From: Bog-473 sp036502025
Lineage (GTDB): Bacteria; Actinomycetota; Acidimicrobiia; Acidimicrobiales; RAAP-2
Length of the DNA stretch: 64,000 nt
Assembly: GCA_036502025.1 (NCBI GenBank)
Contig: DASXZJ010000077.1
Span: 1-64,000 of the forward strand
Reading direction: 5' to 3'
Part shown: one piece after another, positions 52,367-61,291 of the stretch
Layout: each line of letters opens with the position of its first letter
Numbering within the stretch: the first letter of the stretch is position 1
Notes under the pieces: model-generated
Database searches by the model: none
What the model was told of the DNA's origin: nothing
What the model saw: only the letters and a program-made list of their open reading frames with translations
Made by a program: the position numbers and the translations under genes

Positions 52367-53971
52367 TCACCCGGGCGCGGCAGCCCGTCGGCGCAGGCGG
52401 TCCCGGGCGCCCTCGGCGGCCAGGGCAGCCAGCCTGGTCGGGTCGACCTTCATCATCGGGGTCAGTGGTATCTCGTCGACGATGACCAGCACGTCGGGCG
52501 ACTTGTAGTCGGAGAGGGAACGGGCGCAGTGGGCGCGGAGGTCCTCCAGCCCGGGGGGCATCGCACCGTCGACCACCACGATGGCCACGCCGATCTCGCC
52601 GAGTACAGGATCGGCCGCGCCCACTACGGCGGCCCGCGCCACCGCGGGGTGGGTGCTGAGAACTTCCTCGACCTCGGCCGGGTAGACGTTGTACCCGCCC
52701 CGGATGTACCGCTCGTGAGCCCGCCCCGACAGGACGAGGTTGCCGCGCCCGTCGAGGCAACCGAAGTCGCCGGTGGTCAGCCATCCATCGGCCGCCAACA
52801 CCTCGGCCGTCGAGGTCGGATCGATGAGGTCGGCCGTGGCACGACCTCGCCCGGGACCCTGTCCCCAGTAGCCGCGCATGACGGCACCCGAACGCAGGTG
52901 CACCCGCCCGATGGAGTCCTGGGGTGTTGCCCGGCCGTCGTCACCGACGATGCGGATCTCCACCCCGGGCACGGGGGCGCCCACCGTTCGGGCCACCTCG
53001 TCGTCAGAGGAGGCCGGTGTCGTGCCGGTGCCGAGCGACGACTCGGTCGAGGTGTAGCGGACGACGACCGGGACGCCTAGGCGGCCCCGGATGGCGGCGA
53101 CCAGCGAGGAGGGCACCCGCGCCGCACCAGTTCCCGCCACGCGCAACGAGCGCAGGTGGTCCGCGTCACATCCCTCCTCTTCGAGCATCAAGGTCCACTG
53201 GGTGGGCACGCCCTGGGCGACCGTGACCCGCTCCTCGGACATGATGCGGACGGCGTCGTTGGCCCGCCAGGGCGTCGGCGTGATGATCGTCGTGACGCCG
53301 TGGGCGATCTCGTCCCAGGCCCGAGTCATGTAGCCCACGTGGGCGAACGGGAGGGGCGAGAGCCGCCGGTCACCGGGTTGGCTCAGCACATCGGTCCCCC
53401 GAGCCACCGCGGCCAGGTTGGCGTGATCGAAGAGGGCGCCCTTGGGGGTGCCGGTGGTCCCACTGGTCCAGACCACGGCGACCGGGTCGTCCTCGGAGAG
53501 GTGGGGCCACCACGCCGGCCCGTCGCCCAACCCGGCCGCCACGAGATCAGCCAGCTCGACGGTTCGGCCGCCCCCGGGCACCGGTTCTTGCGCCGCGTCG
53601 TCCCGGACCACCAGCAGCGGACTCGTTCGTTCCAGGATGGAGTCGACCTCAGCCTGGCCCATCCGGGGATTGATGCCCGAAGTGATGGCACCCAGCCGGA
53701 GGAGGGCGGCGTAGAGCACGGCGTAGTCGATGGACGACGGCAGGCACAGCGCCACCACGTCGCCCTTGGCCACCCCGAGCTCGACCAGCCGGCCGGCGAC
53801 GCCGTCGGCCGCCCGGTCCCACTGCGCGAAGGTCAGGTTGCGGCGGGGCCCGTCGCCTCCGGGTCGAGCCGGCTCGACGTAGGCCTCCAGGTCGCCGTTG
53901 ACCTGCGCCGCCTCCCGGAGCACCGACACCACCGTGCGATGGCGCTCCAGGGGAATGCTGCGGACCGGCAT
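52367..53971 (-). CDS. Acyl-CoA synthetase (AMP-dependent ligase)
   Basis: 534 aa ANL-superfamily enzyme. The P-loop-like motif is VWTSGTTGTPKGALF, TSTESSLGTG is the A5-type motif, GWLTTGDFGCLDGRGNLVLSGR contains the TGD/hinge motif, and the catalytic Lys lies in TPMMKVDPTRL. It activates a carboxylic acid to the acyl-AMP and then to the CoA ester. It precedes an SDR on the same strand. A steroid-acid or fatty-acid substrate is plausible, since the window is rich in acyl-CoA genes, but no KstR-like site was seen nearby. Confidence 0.86.
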   Translation of the reverse strand: MPVRSIPLERHRTVVSVLREAAQVNGDLEAYVEPARPGGDGPRRNLTFAQWDRAADGVAGRLVELGVAKGDVVALCLPSSIDYAVLYAALLRLGAITSGINPRMGQAEVDSILERTSPLLVVRDDAAQEPVPGGGRTVELADLVAAGLGDGPAWWPHLSEDDPVAVVWTSGTTGTPKGALFDHANLAAVARGTDVLSQPGDRRLSPLPFAHVGYMTRAWDEIAHGVTTIITPTPWRANDAVRIMSEERVTVAQGVPTQWTLMLEEEGCDADHLRSLRVAGTGAARVPSSLVAAIRGRLGVPVVVRYTSTESSLGTGTTPASSDDEVARTVGAPVPGVEIRIVGDDGRATPQDSIGRVHLRSGAVMRGYWGQGPGRGRATADLIDPTSTAEVLAADGWLTTGDFGCLDGRGNLVLSGRAHERYIRGGYNVYPAEVEEVLSTHPAVARAAVVGAADPVLGEIGVAIVVVDGAMPPGLEDLRAHCARSLSDYKSPDVLVIVDEIPLTPMMKVDPTRLAALAAEGARDRLRRRAAAPG

Positions 53972-54050
53972 GCGGGCGCGGATCGTAGCAAAGCCCGGCG
54001 GCGGTCCGTCCCCGGGCGGGGGTCCACCGAGTGGCTTCTATGCTCGCAGC

Positions 54051-54998
54051 GTGCTTGTCACCCTGTGCGGCGGTGTCGGAGCCGCTCGGATGCTCTCGGC
54101 TCTGGTCGGCGTGCGCCCACCCGACTCCATCACCGCCATCGTCAACGTCGGGGACGACACCGTCCTCCACGGACTCCACATCAGCCCCGACCTCGACACC
54201 ATCACCTACACGCTGGCCGGGTTGGACAATCGCGAGACCGGCTGGGGCATGGCCGGCGAGACCTGGACTGTCATGGAGGAGCTCACCCGGCTCGGTGGTG
54301 AGAGCTGGTTCCGGCTGGGCGACCGGGATCTGGCCACCCACCTCTTCCGCACCGAACGGCTCGGGGCCGGTGCCCCGCTGAGCGAGGTCACCGCGGCCAT
54401 CGCGACCCGGCGTGGCATCGCCGTCACGCTGCTTCCGGTCAGCGACGATCCGGTTCGTACCAGGTTGACGCTGGCCGAGGACACCGAATTGGGACCGGCC
54501 GGCACCGAGGTGGCCTTCCAGGACTATTTCGTCCGGCTCCACCACCAGGTCGCGGCGAGCGCGGTCCGATTCGCCGGAGCCGAGGCCTCGCGGCCGGCAC
54601 CAGGCGTCGCCGAGGCACTGACCCTGGCCAATCGGATCGTCGTGTGCCCTTCCAATCCAATCGTGTCGATCGGGCCGCTGCTGGCCGTGCCCGGGATCCT
54701 CCCGGCGCTGACAGCCCGCCGCGACGACGTCATCGCGGTGTCCCCCATCGTCGCCGGCGCCGCCCTCAAGGGTCCGGCCGACCGGCTGCTGCGCGAGCTG
54801 GGGCACGACCCGTCGGTGGTGGGAGTGGCCCGGCTCTACGCGCCATGGGTCGGGACTCTCGTCATCGACGAGGCGGACCGGGATCACGCCCCGGCTGTCG
54901 AGGCCGAGGGCATCCATTGCGTCGTGGCGCCCACCGTCATGGACTCCCCGGAACGGGCGATCGCCCTCGCCCGCGTGGTGGTGGAGACCGGTGCCTGA
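54051..54998 (+). CDS. cofD: CofD/FbiA, phospho-lactate/enolpyruvate transferase of F420 biosynthesis
   Basis: 315 aa. VTLCGGVGAARMLSAL, IVNVGDDTVLHGLHISPDLDTITYTL and NPIVSIGPLLAVPG are the CofD landmarks. It transfers the phospholactyl or phosphoenolpyruvyl group to the deazaflavin Fo to make (dehydro-)F420-0. The GTG at 54051 begins directly at the conserved N-terminus. It overlaps cofE by 8 bp. The product is used by the LLM oxidoreductases in this window. Confidence 0.92.
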   Translation: MLVTLCGGVGAARMLSALVGVRPPDSITAIVNVGDDTVLHGLHISPDLDTITYTLAGLDNRETGWGMAGETWTVMEELTRLGGESWFRLGDRDLATHLFRTERLGAGAPLSEVTAAIATRRGIAVTLLPVSDDPVRTRLTLAEDTELGPAGTEVAFQDYFVRLHHQVAASAVRFAGAEASRPAPGVAEALTLANRIVVCPSNPIVSIGPLLAVPGILPALTARRDDVIAVSPIVAGAALKGPADRLLRELGHDPSVVGVARLYAPWVGTLVIDEADRDHAPAVEAEGIHCVVAPTVMDSPERAIALARVVVETGA

Positions 54999-55716
54999 CG
55001 GCATCTCGCTCATCCCGCTCGCCGGTATCGGCGAGATCAGGCCCGGCGACGACCTGGCCCACGTGCTGGCGGACGCGCTGGCACCGAAGGCCGCCGACGG
55101 CCCGACGTTGCAGACAGGCGACGTGGTCGTCGTCACCCAGAAGGTGGTCTCCAAGGCCGAGGGCCAACTGGTCCCGGTCGACTCAGACGACCCGGCGGCC
55201 AAGGTGGCACTGGTCGAGCGCGAATCGGTCCGGATCATCCGCCGACGCGGAGACCTCATCATCAGCGAGACCCGGCACGGCTTCATCTGCGCCAACGCGG
55301 GCATCGATCTCTCCAACGTCGAGCTGGGGACGGCCGCGCTCCTGCCCGAGGACTCGGATCGGTCGGCCCGCCGCATCAGGGCCGGACTGGCTGCTCTCCT
55401 CGGGGTCGATGTCGGCGTGATCGTGTCGGACACCTTCGGCCGGACGTGGCGCCGCGGCGTGACCGATGTAGCCATCGGGTGCGCCGGGGTGGCCGCGGTG
55501 ATCGACCTGCGGGGCACCACCGATGCCAACGGTCGCGAGCTGATCGCCACCGAGGTCTGCGTGGCGGACGAGCTGGCATCGGCGGCCGAGTTGGTGATGG
55601 GAAAGGATCGGGGCATCCCGGCCGCCATCGTGCGCGGCGTGCCCGCCGGCTGGTTCCGCCGGGCCTCCGTGAAGTCGGAGATCATCCGGCCCCCCGACGA
55701 GGACCTCTTCCGCTGA
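54991..55716 (+). CDS. cofE: CofE, F420-0:gamma-glutamyl ligase
   Basis: 241 aa. ISLIPLAGIGEIRPGDDLA, VVVTQKVVSKAEGQ, ETRHGFICANAGID and VSDTFGRTWRRGVTDVAIG are the diagnostic CofE/FbiB N-terminal motifs. It adds the glutamate tail to F420-0. It lacks the C-terminal nitroreductase-like domain of mycobacterial FbiB, so reduction of dehydro-F420 must be carried by another protein. The GTG start lies within the cofD stop region (8-bp overlap). Confidence 0.92.
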   Translation: MPDGISLIPLAGIGEIRPGDDLAHVLADALAPKAADGPTLQTGDVVVVTQKVVSKAEGQLVPVDSDDPAAKVALVERESVRIIRRRGDLIISETRHGFICANAGIDLSNVELGTAALLPEDSDRSARRIRAGLAALLGVDVGVIVSDTFGRTWRRGVTDVAIGCAGVAAVIDLRGTTDANGRELIATEVCVADELASAAELVMGKDRGIPAAIVRGVPAGWFRRASVKSEIIRPPDEDLFR

Positions 55717-55720
55717 GCTC

Positions 55721-56671
55721 TCAGCCCAGGTGCTGGCGCACGAACTCCAGAACGGCACTGGTGCCTTCCCCCAGGTGCGTCCAGGGCCGCCATCCCAACT
55801 GGATCGCGGCGCGCTCGATGTCGAGACTCGAGCGCAGCACCTCACCGGGCCGCAACGGAGCCTGGATCGACGCTCCCTCTACCCCGGCCTGCTCGACCAT
55901 GGTGGCGTACAGCTCGTTGACCGACGTCTCCTGGCCCGTCCCGATGTTGCAGATCAACCCACCCCCGCGTGTCGCGGCGCGCACGAAGGCGTCAACCACG
56001 TCGTCGACGTACACGAAATCTCGCGTCTGCGCGCCATCCCCGTAGATCGTCACCGGCTCCCCACGCAGAAGGCGCTCGGCGAAGATGGCCACCACCCCGG
56101 CCTCACCGTGAGGGTCCTGCCGTGGGCCGTACACGTTGGCCAGCGCCAGCGCGGAGAACTCCAGCGCGTGCAATTCGCGGTAGGCGACCAGGTAGTCCAG
56201 GACCGCCTTCTTGGAGACGCCGTAGGGAGAAAGCGGTTGGTGGGGATGGGCCTCCCGAACCGGCAGCTCTTCCGGAGCGGGATCCCCGTACAGCGTCCCG
56301 CCGCTCGCCGCGAAGATGACGCGCTCGGTTTCGGCCTGCCGGGCTCCTTCGAGAATGTGCAGCGAGCCGAGGATATTGACCTCGGCGTCGAAGACCGGTC
56401 GGGCCACTGATATCCGCACGTCGGCCTGCGCGGCAAGGTGGAAGACCAGTTCGGGGCGGCGCCGTGCCATCAGCTCCACCACGGCGGGAGCCGTGATGTC
56501 GAGATGGTGGATGGTGAGCGCCCGTCCGGCACTCCCACGGGCGTCGGCCAGATTCGAGAGAGAGCCGCTCGAGAAGTCGTCAATGACGTCGACCTCGTGA
56601 CCCTCGACGAGGAGTCGGTCCACCAGAGTGGACCCGATGAACCCGGCTCCGCCCGTCACCAGGACCCGCAT
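55721..56671 (-). CDS. UDP-glucose 4-epimerase-like NAD-dependent epimerase
   Basis: 316 aa extended SDR. VTGGAGFIGSTLVDRLL, FAASGGTLYGDP, SPYGVSKKAVLDY (YxxxK) and YGDGAQTRDFVYVDDVVDAF are the GalE-like landmarks. It would interconvert UDP-sugars for the glycan pathway. It is 12 bp after the sugar nucleotidyltransferase gene on the same strand and ends 4 bp from cofE (convergent). Confidence 0.87.
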   Translation of the reverse strand: MRVLVTGGAGFIGSTLVDRLLVEGHEVDVIDDFSSGSLSNLADARGSAGRALTIHHLDITAPAVVELMARRRPELVFHLAAQADVRISVARPVFDAEVNILGSLHILEGARQAETERVIFAASGGTLYGDPAPEELPVREAHPHQPLSPYGVSKKAVLDYLVAYRELHALEFSALALANVYGPRQDPHGEAGVVAIFAERLLRGEPVTIYGDGAQTRDFVYVDDVVDAFVRAATRGGGLICNIGTGQETSVNELYATMVEQAGVEGASIQAPLRPGEVLRSSLDIERAAIQLGWRPWTHLGEGTSAVLEFVRQHLG

Positions 56672-56683
56672 CAGCCCGATCTC

Positions 56684-57760
56684 CTAGCCCGACACACGTT
56701 CGCCGTCGACCACGGTGCCCGACGCGACCATCGCGTCGGCTCCGAGAACCGAAACCGGCCGGACATCAGCCCGCTGACCCACGGTCGCCCTCGGGCCAAT
56801 CACGGAACCGACGACCTTGGCATCGGAAGCCACGTGCCCTCCTTCCATGAGGATCGAATCGACGACGAGGGCTCCAGCATCAATGGTGCATCCGGCGCCC
56901 AGCACGCTGCGTTCTACCCGCGCCCCGGCTGCGATCTGGCAACCGACAAAGACTACCGAGGGTCCGACGACCTCTCCTTCGATGGTGCTCTGGCCTTCGA
57001 GGTACACACCGTCGCCCCGGTCACTCACCCCCGGTGCCACCAGCCCGGTACGGCGACCCGAAACGATGTCCGAGGTGGCCTGAAGGTAGGCCGACGGCGT
57101 CCCCGTGTCGAGCCAATAGCCCTCATCGGATCGGGCGAAGAGAACGCGGTCGCGCACCATGGCCGGGAACGTCTCGCGCTCGATCGACACCCGCCCGGTC
57201 GGGGAGATGCGATCGAGTACCGAAGCTTCGAACACATACGTGCCGGCGTTGATCTCGTTGGTCGGCGCCTCGTCCCGCGGTGGCTTCTCCACGAACGCGG
57301 TGACCCGTCCCTCGGAGTCGGTGGGCACCACCCCGAAGGCCGAGGGGTCGGGTACCGGGTGCAGTGCGATAGTGCCTTCCGCACCCTTCTCCCGATGGAA
57401 GGCGATGAGCGAGCTCAGGTCGAGGTCCGTGAGCACATCCCCGTTCACGACGACGAACGTCTCGTCGACGCCGCCGAAGTTGGCGGCAAAGCGAACCGCG
57501 CCGGCCGTGTCCAGTGGCTCAGGCTCGACGGCATAGACCAGGTTGATCCCGGCGGCGCGACCATCGGGGTACGCCGCCTTGAAGGCGTCCGGCAAATACC
57601 CAAGGGACAGGATCGCCTCGTCCACTCCATGAGACGCCAGATGCGCGAGCACCCGCTCGATCATCGGGACGCCCACTACCGGCAACATCTGCTTGGGAGC
57701 GGACAGGGTCAGCGGACGAAGCCTCGTCCCCTCGCCTCCGACGAGGACAACCGCCTTCAC
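56684..57760 (-). CDS. Sugar-1-phosphate nucleotidyltransferase with LbH repeat domain
   Basis: 358 aa. The N-terminal transferase has VVLVGGEGTRLRPLTLSAPKQ (the nucleotide loop GGxGTRLxPLT), VVNGDVLTDLDL and FVEKPP. The C-terminal part is a left-handed beta-helix of hexapeptide repeats (VVGPSVVFVGCQIAAGARVE). It matches actinobacterial mannose-1-phosphate guanylyltransferase (ManC/ManB of the fbiA-fbiB neighbourhood), the next step after manB at 32832. The GTG start overlaps the upstream TAG by one base (TAGTG). Confidence 0.86.
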   Translation of the reverse strand: MKAVVLVGGEGTRLRPLTLSAPKQMLPVVGVPMIERVLAHLASHGVDEAILSLGYLPDAFKAAYPDGRAAGINLVYAVEPEPLDTAGAVRFAANFGGVDETFVVVNGDVLTDLDLSSLIAFHREKGAEGTIALHPVPDPSAFGVVPTDSEGRVTAFVEKPPRDEAPTNEINAGTYVFEASVLDRISPTGRVSIERETFPAMVRDRVLFARSDEGYWLDTGTPSAYLQATSDIVSGRRTGLVAPGVSDRGDGVYLEGQSTIEGEVVGPSVVFVGCQIAAGARVERSVLGAGCTIDAGALVVDSILMEGGHVASDAKVVGSVIGPRATVGQRADVRPVSVLGADAMVASGTVVDGERVSG

Positions 57761-58638
57761 TAGCTCTTCGGTTTGGTGGTGGTTGTCGACGAGGCCGGCT
57801 TGGTTGTCGTGGTCGTGCCGGCCGGCTGTGAAGTGGTGGTCGTGGGCGCGGTTGTGGTGGACGATCCTGCGGCCGTGGTCGTCGTCGCCCCTGGCACCGT
57901 GGTGGTGGGGGCGCTCGGCGCCGTGGTGGCGGTCGTGGTCGTGGCCGTGCCCTCGACGGTCCCCACCAACGCCAGGACGGTGGCCGCGCTCACCTTGGGC
58001 AGCGCCGAGTTCGACGGCACGAAGCCGACGGTGATGAGCTGGCTGTTGAGGAACTTCAGCTTGGCCGGAAGGGCGGCGTAGTGGCCACCGACCTGCTTGG
58101 TCTCGTTGCCCGAGGTTGAGGTCGAGAGGGTCCAGGAGCGGACCCGGACCACGCCCTTCTTGCCGGCGTCTGGCGTCCCGCTGGGACACTTCTCACCGTT
58201 CTTGTAGAGCGGTACCCCGCTGCCCGGATACTGGACTGATGTGTTGGTCAGTTTCATGCCCGAGTAGCCCGAGGCGAACCTGCCCAAGGTGGCATTGTTG
58301 CCGGCCTCACCAGTGGTCTTGGGGGCAATGACCAGCACGCCGTCGCTCGCCGCGGTCAGACCAGTGGTGGCGCCGCTCGGTGTGGCGGCGATAGACGGTT
58401 CCATCTTCCCGCAGATGTCAAAGGCCAGCGCGGCGTGCCATGTCTGCCCCACCGTCGGTTGCACCGCCGGTGCCGTCTTGGTGTAGTGGTAGCGGGCCAG
58501 GGCGACCGAACCGATTCCCAGCAGCACAATGAGAATGAGCGCGGCATACCAATTAACGGGCATCTGCCCGCGGTAGGTAGTGCCGCCTCCTGTTGCAGCG
58601 GCGCGTGCGACCGATCTTCCGGTAGAGCTTCTGGCCAT
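57760..58638 (-). CDS. Membrane-anchored protein with Thr-rich tail
   Basis: 292 aa. A basic N-terminus and one membrane segment (YAALILIVLLGIGSVALARY, about 31-50) precede a soluble domain of about 170 residues with HAALAFDICGKMEPSIAATP and KLTNTSVQYPGSGVPLYKNGEKCP. The last about 70 residues are almost entirely Thr, Pro, Ser and Ala, so likely a glycosylated or wall-spanning tail. No family is recognised with certainty. It shares a base with the nucleotidyltransferase start and may be in the same glycan operon. Confidence 0.74.
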   Translation of the reverse strand: MARSSTGRSVARAAATGGGTTYRGQMPVNWYAALILIVLLGIGSVALARYHYTKTAPAVQPTVGQTWHAALAFDICGKMEPSIAATPSGATTGLTAASDGVLVIAPKTTGEAGNNATLGRFASGYSGMKLTNTSVQYPGSGVPLYKNGEKCPSGTPDAGKKGVVRVRSWTLSTSTSGNETKQVGGHYAALPAKLKFLNSQLITVGFVPSNSALPKVSAATVLALVGTVEGTATTTTATTAPSAPTTTVPGATTTTAAGSSTTTAPTTTTSQPAGTTTTTKPASSTTTTKPKS

Positions 58639-58652
58639 GGCGGGACGAAACC

Positions 58653-59444
58653 CTACAGCCTGACGGGGTCCCCTCTGGCCTCGGGTGCCGCTCCGTGCGC
58701 CAGTTCCCGGTAGAGGGCCACCGTTTTGGGATGAACGAACGAGGGAGAAGGTGAACCAGGGCTGCTCGGACATGGCGCGACCCCGCCCTGCTCCGCCTCG
58801 CGGGCGGCCGTGAGGAGCTCGGCCATGGCGGCGCGGACGCCCATGCGGTTGCCTTGCACTTCCGCGGCCCGCAAGAGGGCGCGGTAGAGCCGCTCGTCGT
58901 AAGGGCTGACCTTCAGGGCGCGGCGGATCATCCACTCGGCCTCGCCCCCGAGACCCCGCGCCAGGAAGTGCTCGGCTCCTCTCAGCGCGGTGTCGGTGAC
59001 CATCGAACCCAGTTCGGCCGAGATGCCCTCGAACACGGCCCAGTCGCACCGGGAGAGCCCCTCAAAGAGGGCGCCGCGGACCAACTCCAGGGCCTCCCTC
59101 CAGCGTGCCGGATCCGGCTCGGCGGCGGCGCGGGCGAATCGATCCACGTCGGTGCCCACTGAAGCACCGAGACGTACATGACGACCGCTGCGCGGGAGGT
59201 GGTCCAAGCCGGCCTCCGACTGGCCGAGCGACCGGCGAGCCGCTGACACCGTCGAGTGAAGGGTGGAGGGAGCGACGGATCGGTCCGGCCACAACGCAGC
59301 ACCCCAGACGTCGGTGCGGGCGCCGTTCGGATGCAGGGCGAGGTACACCACCAGTTCTCTCGCCGCTGGGCGCCGGAAGGCACGGACCGCCCCCCTGATC
59401 TCGACCGGTCCGAGGACGGCGACTTCGATTTCGGGAACGGCCAC
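58653..59444 (-). CDS. SARP/AfsR-like transcriptional regulator with BTAD domain
   Basis: 263 aa. The N-terminal OmpR-type winged helix (VAVLGPVEIRGA...RPAARELVVYLALHP...LWPDRSVAPSTLHSTVSAARRSLG) is followed by a TPR-like BTAD domain (FARAAAEPDPARWREALELVRGALFEGL...YDERLYRALLRAAEVQGN). SARPs activate promoters with direct repeats, often of secondary-metabolite or envelope genes. GTG start. It is 14 bp upstream of the Thr-rich protein gene, so it may regulate or be co-expressed with it. The target is unknown. Confidence 0.78.
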   Translation of the reverse strand: MAVPEIEVAVLGPVEIRGAVRAFRRPAARELVVYLALHPNGARTDVWGAALWPDRSVAPSTLHSTVSAARRSLGQSEAGLDHLPRSGRHVRLGASVGTDVDRFARAAAEPDPARWREALELVRGALFEGLSRCDWAVFEGISAELGSMVTDTALRGAEHFLARGLGGEAEWMIRRALKVSPYDERLYRALLRAAEVQGNRMGVRAAMAELLTAAREAEQGGVAPCPSSPGSPSPSFVHPKTVALYRELAHGAAPEARGDPVRL

Positions 59445-59483
59445 GAAGAAGAAAGGTCGGGCCAGGGTGGCGCTGTACCTGCC

Positions 59484-60359
59484 TCACCCCGAATAGGTGC
59501 CGTCGAGCACTCCCGTGGGATCCGGAGCGCCGGTGTCCTTGACGGCATCGGGGGGTGCGTGGGCCAGGAGAACGGCTCCGAACACCACGGCGCCGTAACT
59601 GGTCACCCGGGCGGCCCCGGCCCAGCCGCCCGGTAGCGACTCGTGAAAGACGGCGAGGCCGCCGAAGATGGGGATCATGTTGTTCACCAGGGTGGAGAGC
59701 CCCGCCGTCTCCAGGACCCGGCCGCGCTGGAACGCCATCTGCAACGACACGAACCCCAACGCCGTGCAGATGGCGAGCAACGGGACGAAGAGCACGCCAT
59801 TGCCGCTGACCGCGCCCTTGGTGGCCAAGTCGCCGACCCCGAAGAGAAGTCCGGCGGCGGTGCCGAGCGACGCGGCCGGGCGGACCCCCTTCGCCGCTGC
59901 CGCGGCCAGGAGACCGGCCGTGGCAGAGCCGGCGAGGATCACGATCAGCAGGATCGAACTGTGCGCAGGCCTGGCCACGGCCACGTGCACGGTGAGTGAA
60001 ACCCCCAACAGCGCCAGGCCGGCCACGGCGACGGCCGCACCGAGCCGCTCGCGCCGTTCGAGCGGAGTGCCGAGGCGATGCACCAGGACGGCGAGCACCC
60101 CGACCCCTCCCGCCGAGACCGCCTGCACCAGGGACAGGGGTGCCAGGGCCAGTGCCGCGATGTACAGGCCCCAGCCGAACCAGCCGGTGGCGTACCCGAT
60201 CATCCATTGCCGGTCCGTGATCAAAAGGCGGGCCGAGTGCGCCGGATGCCGGATCGAGAGCATGGTCATGGTGTTGGTCGCACCGTGCTGGACGAAGAAT
60301 CCGATATTGAGCGCCCCCGCAGCCAGAAGGGCCAGGACCAGTCCGGCGGCCAACCTCAC
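59484..60359 (-). CDS. EamA/DMT-family membrane transporter
   Basis: 291 aa with about nine or ten hydrophobic segments in two similar halves, as in drug/metabolite transporters. LSLVQAVSAGGVGVLAVL and STLVNNMIPIFGGLAVFHESLPGG are EamA-like. The substrate cannot be predicted. GTG start with only a weak G-rich upstream sequence. The C-terminus is a short soluble tail. It is on the same strand as the SARP gene with a 39-bp gap. Confidence 0.76.
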   Translation of the reverse strand: MRLAAGLVLALLAAGALNIGFFVQHGATNTMTMLSIRHPAHSARLLITDRQWMIGYATGWFGWGLYIAALALAPLSLVQAVSAGGVGVLAVLVHRLGTPLERRERLGAAVAVAGLALLGVSLTVHVAVARPAHSSILLIVILAGSATAGLLAAAAAKGVRPAASLGTAAGLLFGVGDLATKGAVSGNGVLFVPLLAICTALGFVSLQMAFQRGRVLETAGLSTLVNNMIPIFGGLAVFHESLPGGWAGAARVTSYGAVVFGAVLLAHAPPDAVKDTGAPDPTGVLDGTYSG

Positions 60360-60642
60360 GACGGCGCCCGCCCCGGCGACGCAACAACCTCCGACCCCCG
60401 CCGGGCCACCGGGTTGCGCCCATCGGATCGTGACGAGGACACGGGAGCAACGCTACGAGATCCTGCCCTACGGGGGTTGTCGGGACTCGCCGAGCGTCGG
60501 CCCAGGAATACTCAGCCTGACGGATGACGCAGCACCCTGAACTACCTGACGCCGACCGAATTCGAAGATCTAAACTCAACCCACATCCACCAGGCCACAT
60601 AGTCATAAGCGCGGTCCACCAACCGGGGTCGAGACTATTTCG
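60360..60642. other. Intergenic region between EamA gene and tRNA
   Basis: About 280 bp with no supported coding frame and no strong repeat. A short A+T-rich stretch near 60540-60630 may carry the 3' trailer of the tRNA transcript or a promoter for the EamA gene. Nothing more definite is visible. Confidence 0.5.
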
Positions 60643-60716
60643 TGGGGACGGAGGGATTCGAACCCTCACTGGAGGCGGTTTAAGCGCCCTGCCTCTGCCG
60701 ATTGGGCTACGCCCCC
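60643..60716 (-). tRNA. tRNA with UAA anticodon, short variable arm (tRNA-Leu-like)
   Basis: 74 nt folding as a canonical class I tRNA: a 7-bp acceptor stem with one G-U, a 3-bp D stem with GG in the loop, a 5-bp anticodon stem around loop CTTAAAC, a 5-nt variable arm, and the T stem-loop GAGGG-TTCGAAT-CCCTC. The discriminator base is A, and CCA is not encoded. Reading U33 before the anticodon gives UAA, which decodes UUA (Leu). True tRNA-Leu has a long variable arm, which is missing here, so the amino-acid identity is in doubt. Confidence 0.82.
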
Positions 60717-60808
60717 GGGTCGCACGACCGTCAGGATCTTATGGCTCGCGGTTCGCCCGACCCCTGCCGTAGGCTGAGCCCGTACCTGAAGAACGAACAC
60801 CGACCGAC

Positions 60809-61291
60809 TTGCTCGGCCATTCCCCCACGCCCCGGAACCGCGTCGCTCCGCTCGCTCGATACGGGATTCTTGTCGCGGGCGGTGTCGCCCTGAGCACGTG
60901 GCAGGCCGGGCAGTCCCGGGACGCCAGCGGAACGCACTGGGCCGTGGTGCTCACCGTGGCCGCCGCCCTTCTGGGGGCATTCGCCCTCGGTCTGCGGCGA
61001 CAGCGCCAGACCTTCCGTGCCTGGATCGCCATCACCGCCCACGCCGTCCGAACCTGGCGTTCCCGGCCGAGAGCCGTTGTCGGGTCAGTGGTGGTGTGGA
61101 CCGTCCTCGCGTTCGCCGTCGTCGGCTGGGACCTGGCGAGCTTCATCCACCAGTCCCATGACCTCCCGACCCTGAGCTACTACGTGGGCCGGGTGACTCG
61201 ATACCCCGCCGGGCGCGGCGCGTGCTTCGCCGCGTGGCTGGGTCTCGGCGCCTCCCTCGCCGTCGGCGGCCGACGCCGGCGCGACGCGTGA
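60809..61291 (+). CDS. Hypothetical membrane protein
   Basis: About 160 aa with four hydrophobic segments (YGILVAGGVALSTW, AVVLTVAAALLGAFALGL, AVVGSVVVWTVLAFAVVGWDL, GACFAAWLGLGASLAVGG) and an Arg-rich C-terminus. TTG at 60809 is the only start near the 5' end. It overlaps the next gene by one base (TGATG), forming a pair. The pair resembles small actinobacterial membrane proteins of unknown function often found together. Confidence 0.62.
   Translation: MLGHSPTPRNRVAPLARYGILVAGGVALSTWQAGQSRDASGTHWAVVLTVAAALLGAFALGLRRQRQTFRAWIAITAHAVRTWRSRPRAVVGSVVVWTVLAFAVVGWDLASFIHQSHDLPTLSYYVGRVTRYPAGRGACFAAWLGLGASLAVGGRRRRDA

Noticed and set aside
52273..54050. Inclusion of the acyl-CoA ligase and SDR in the KstR regulon
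   Set aside because: No sequence near TnnAACnnGTTnnA was seen upstream of either gene.
59062..60669. Long minus-strand frame overlapping the SARP and EamA genes
   Set aside because: It is a shadow frame: Arg/Gly/Pro-rich, no domain, and it runs through two better supported genes and into the tRNA.
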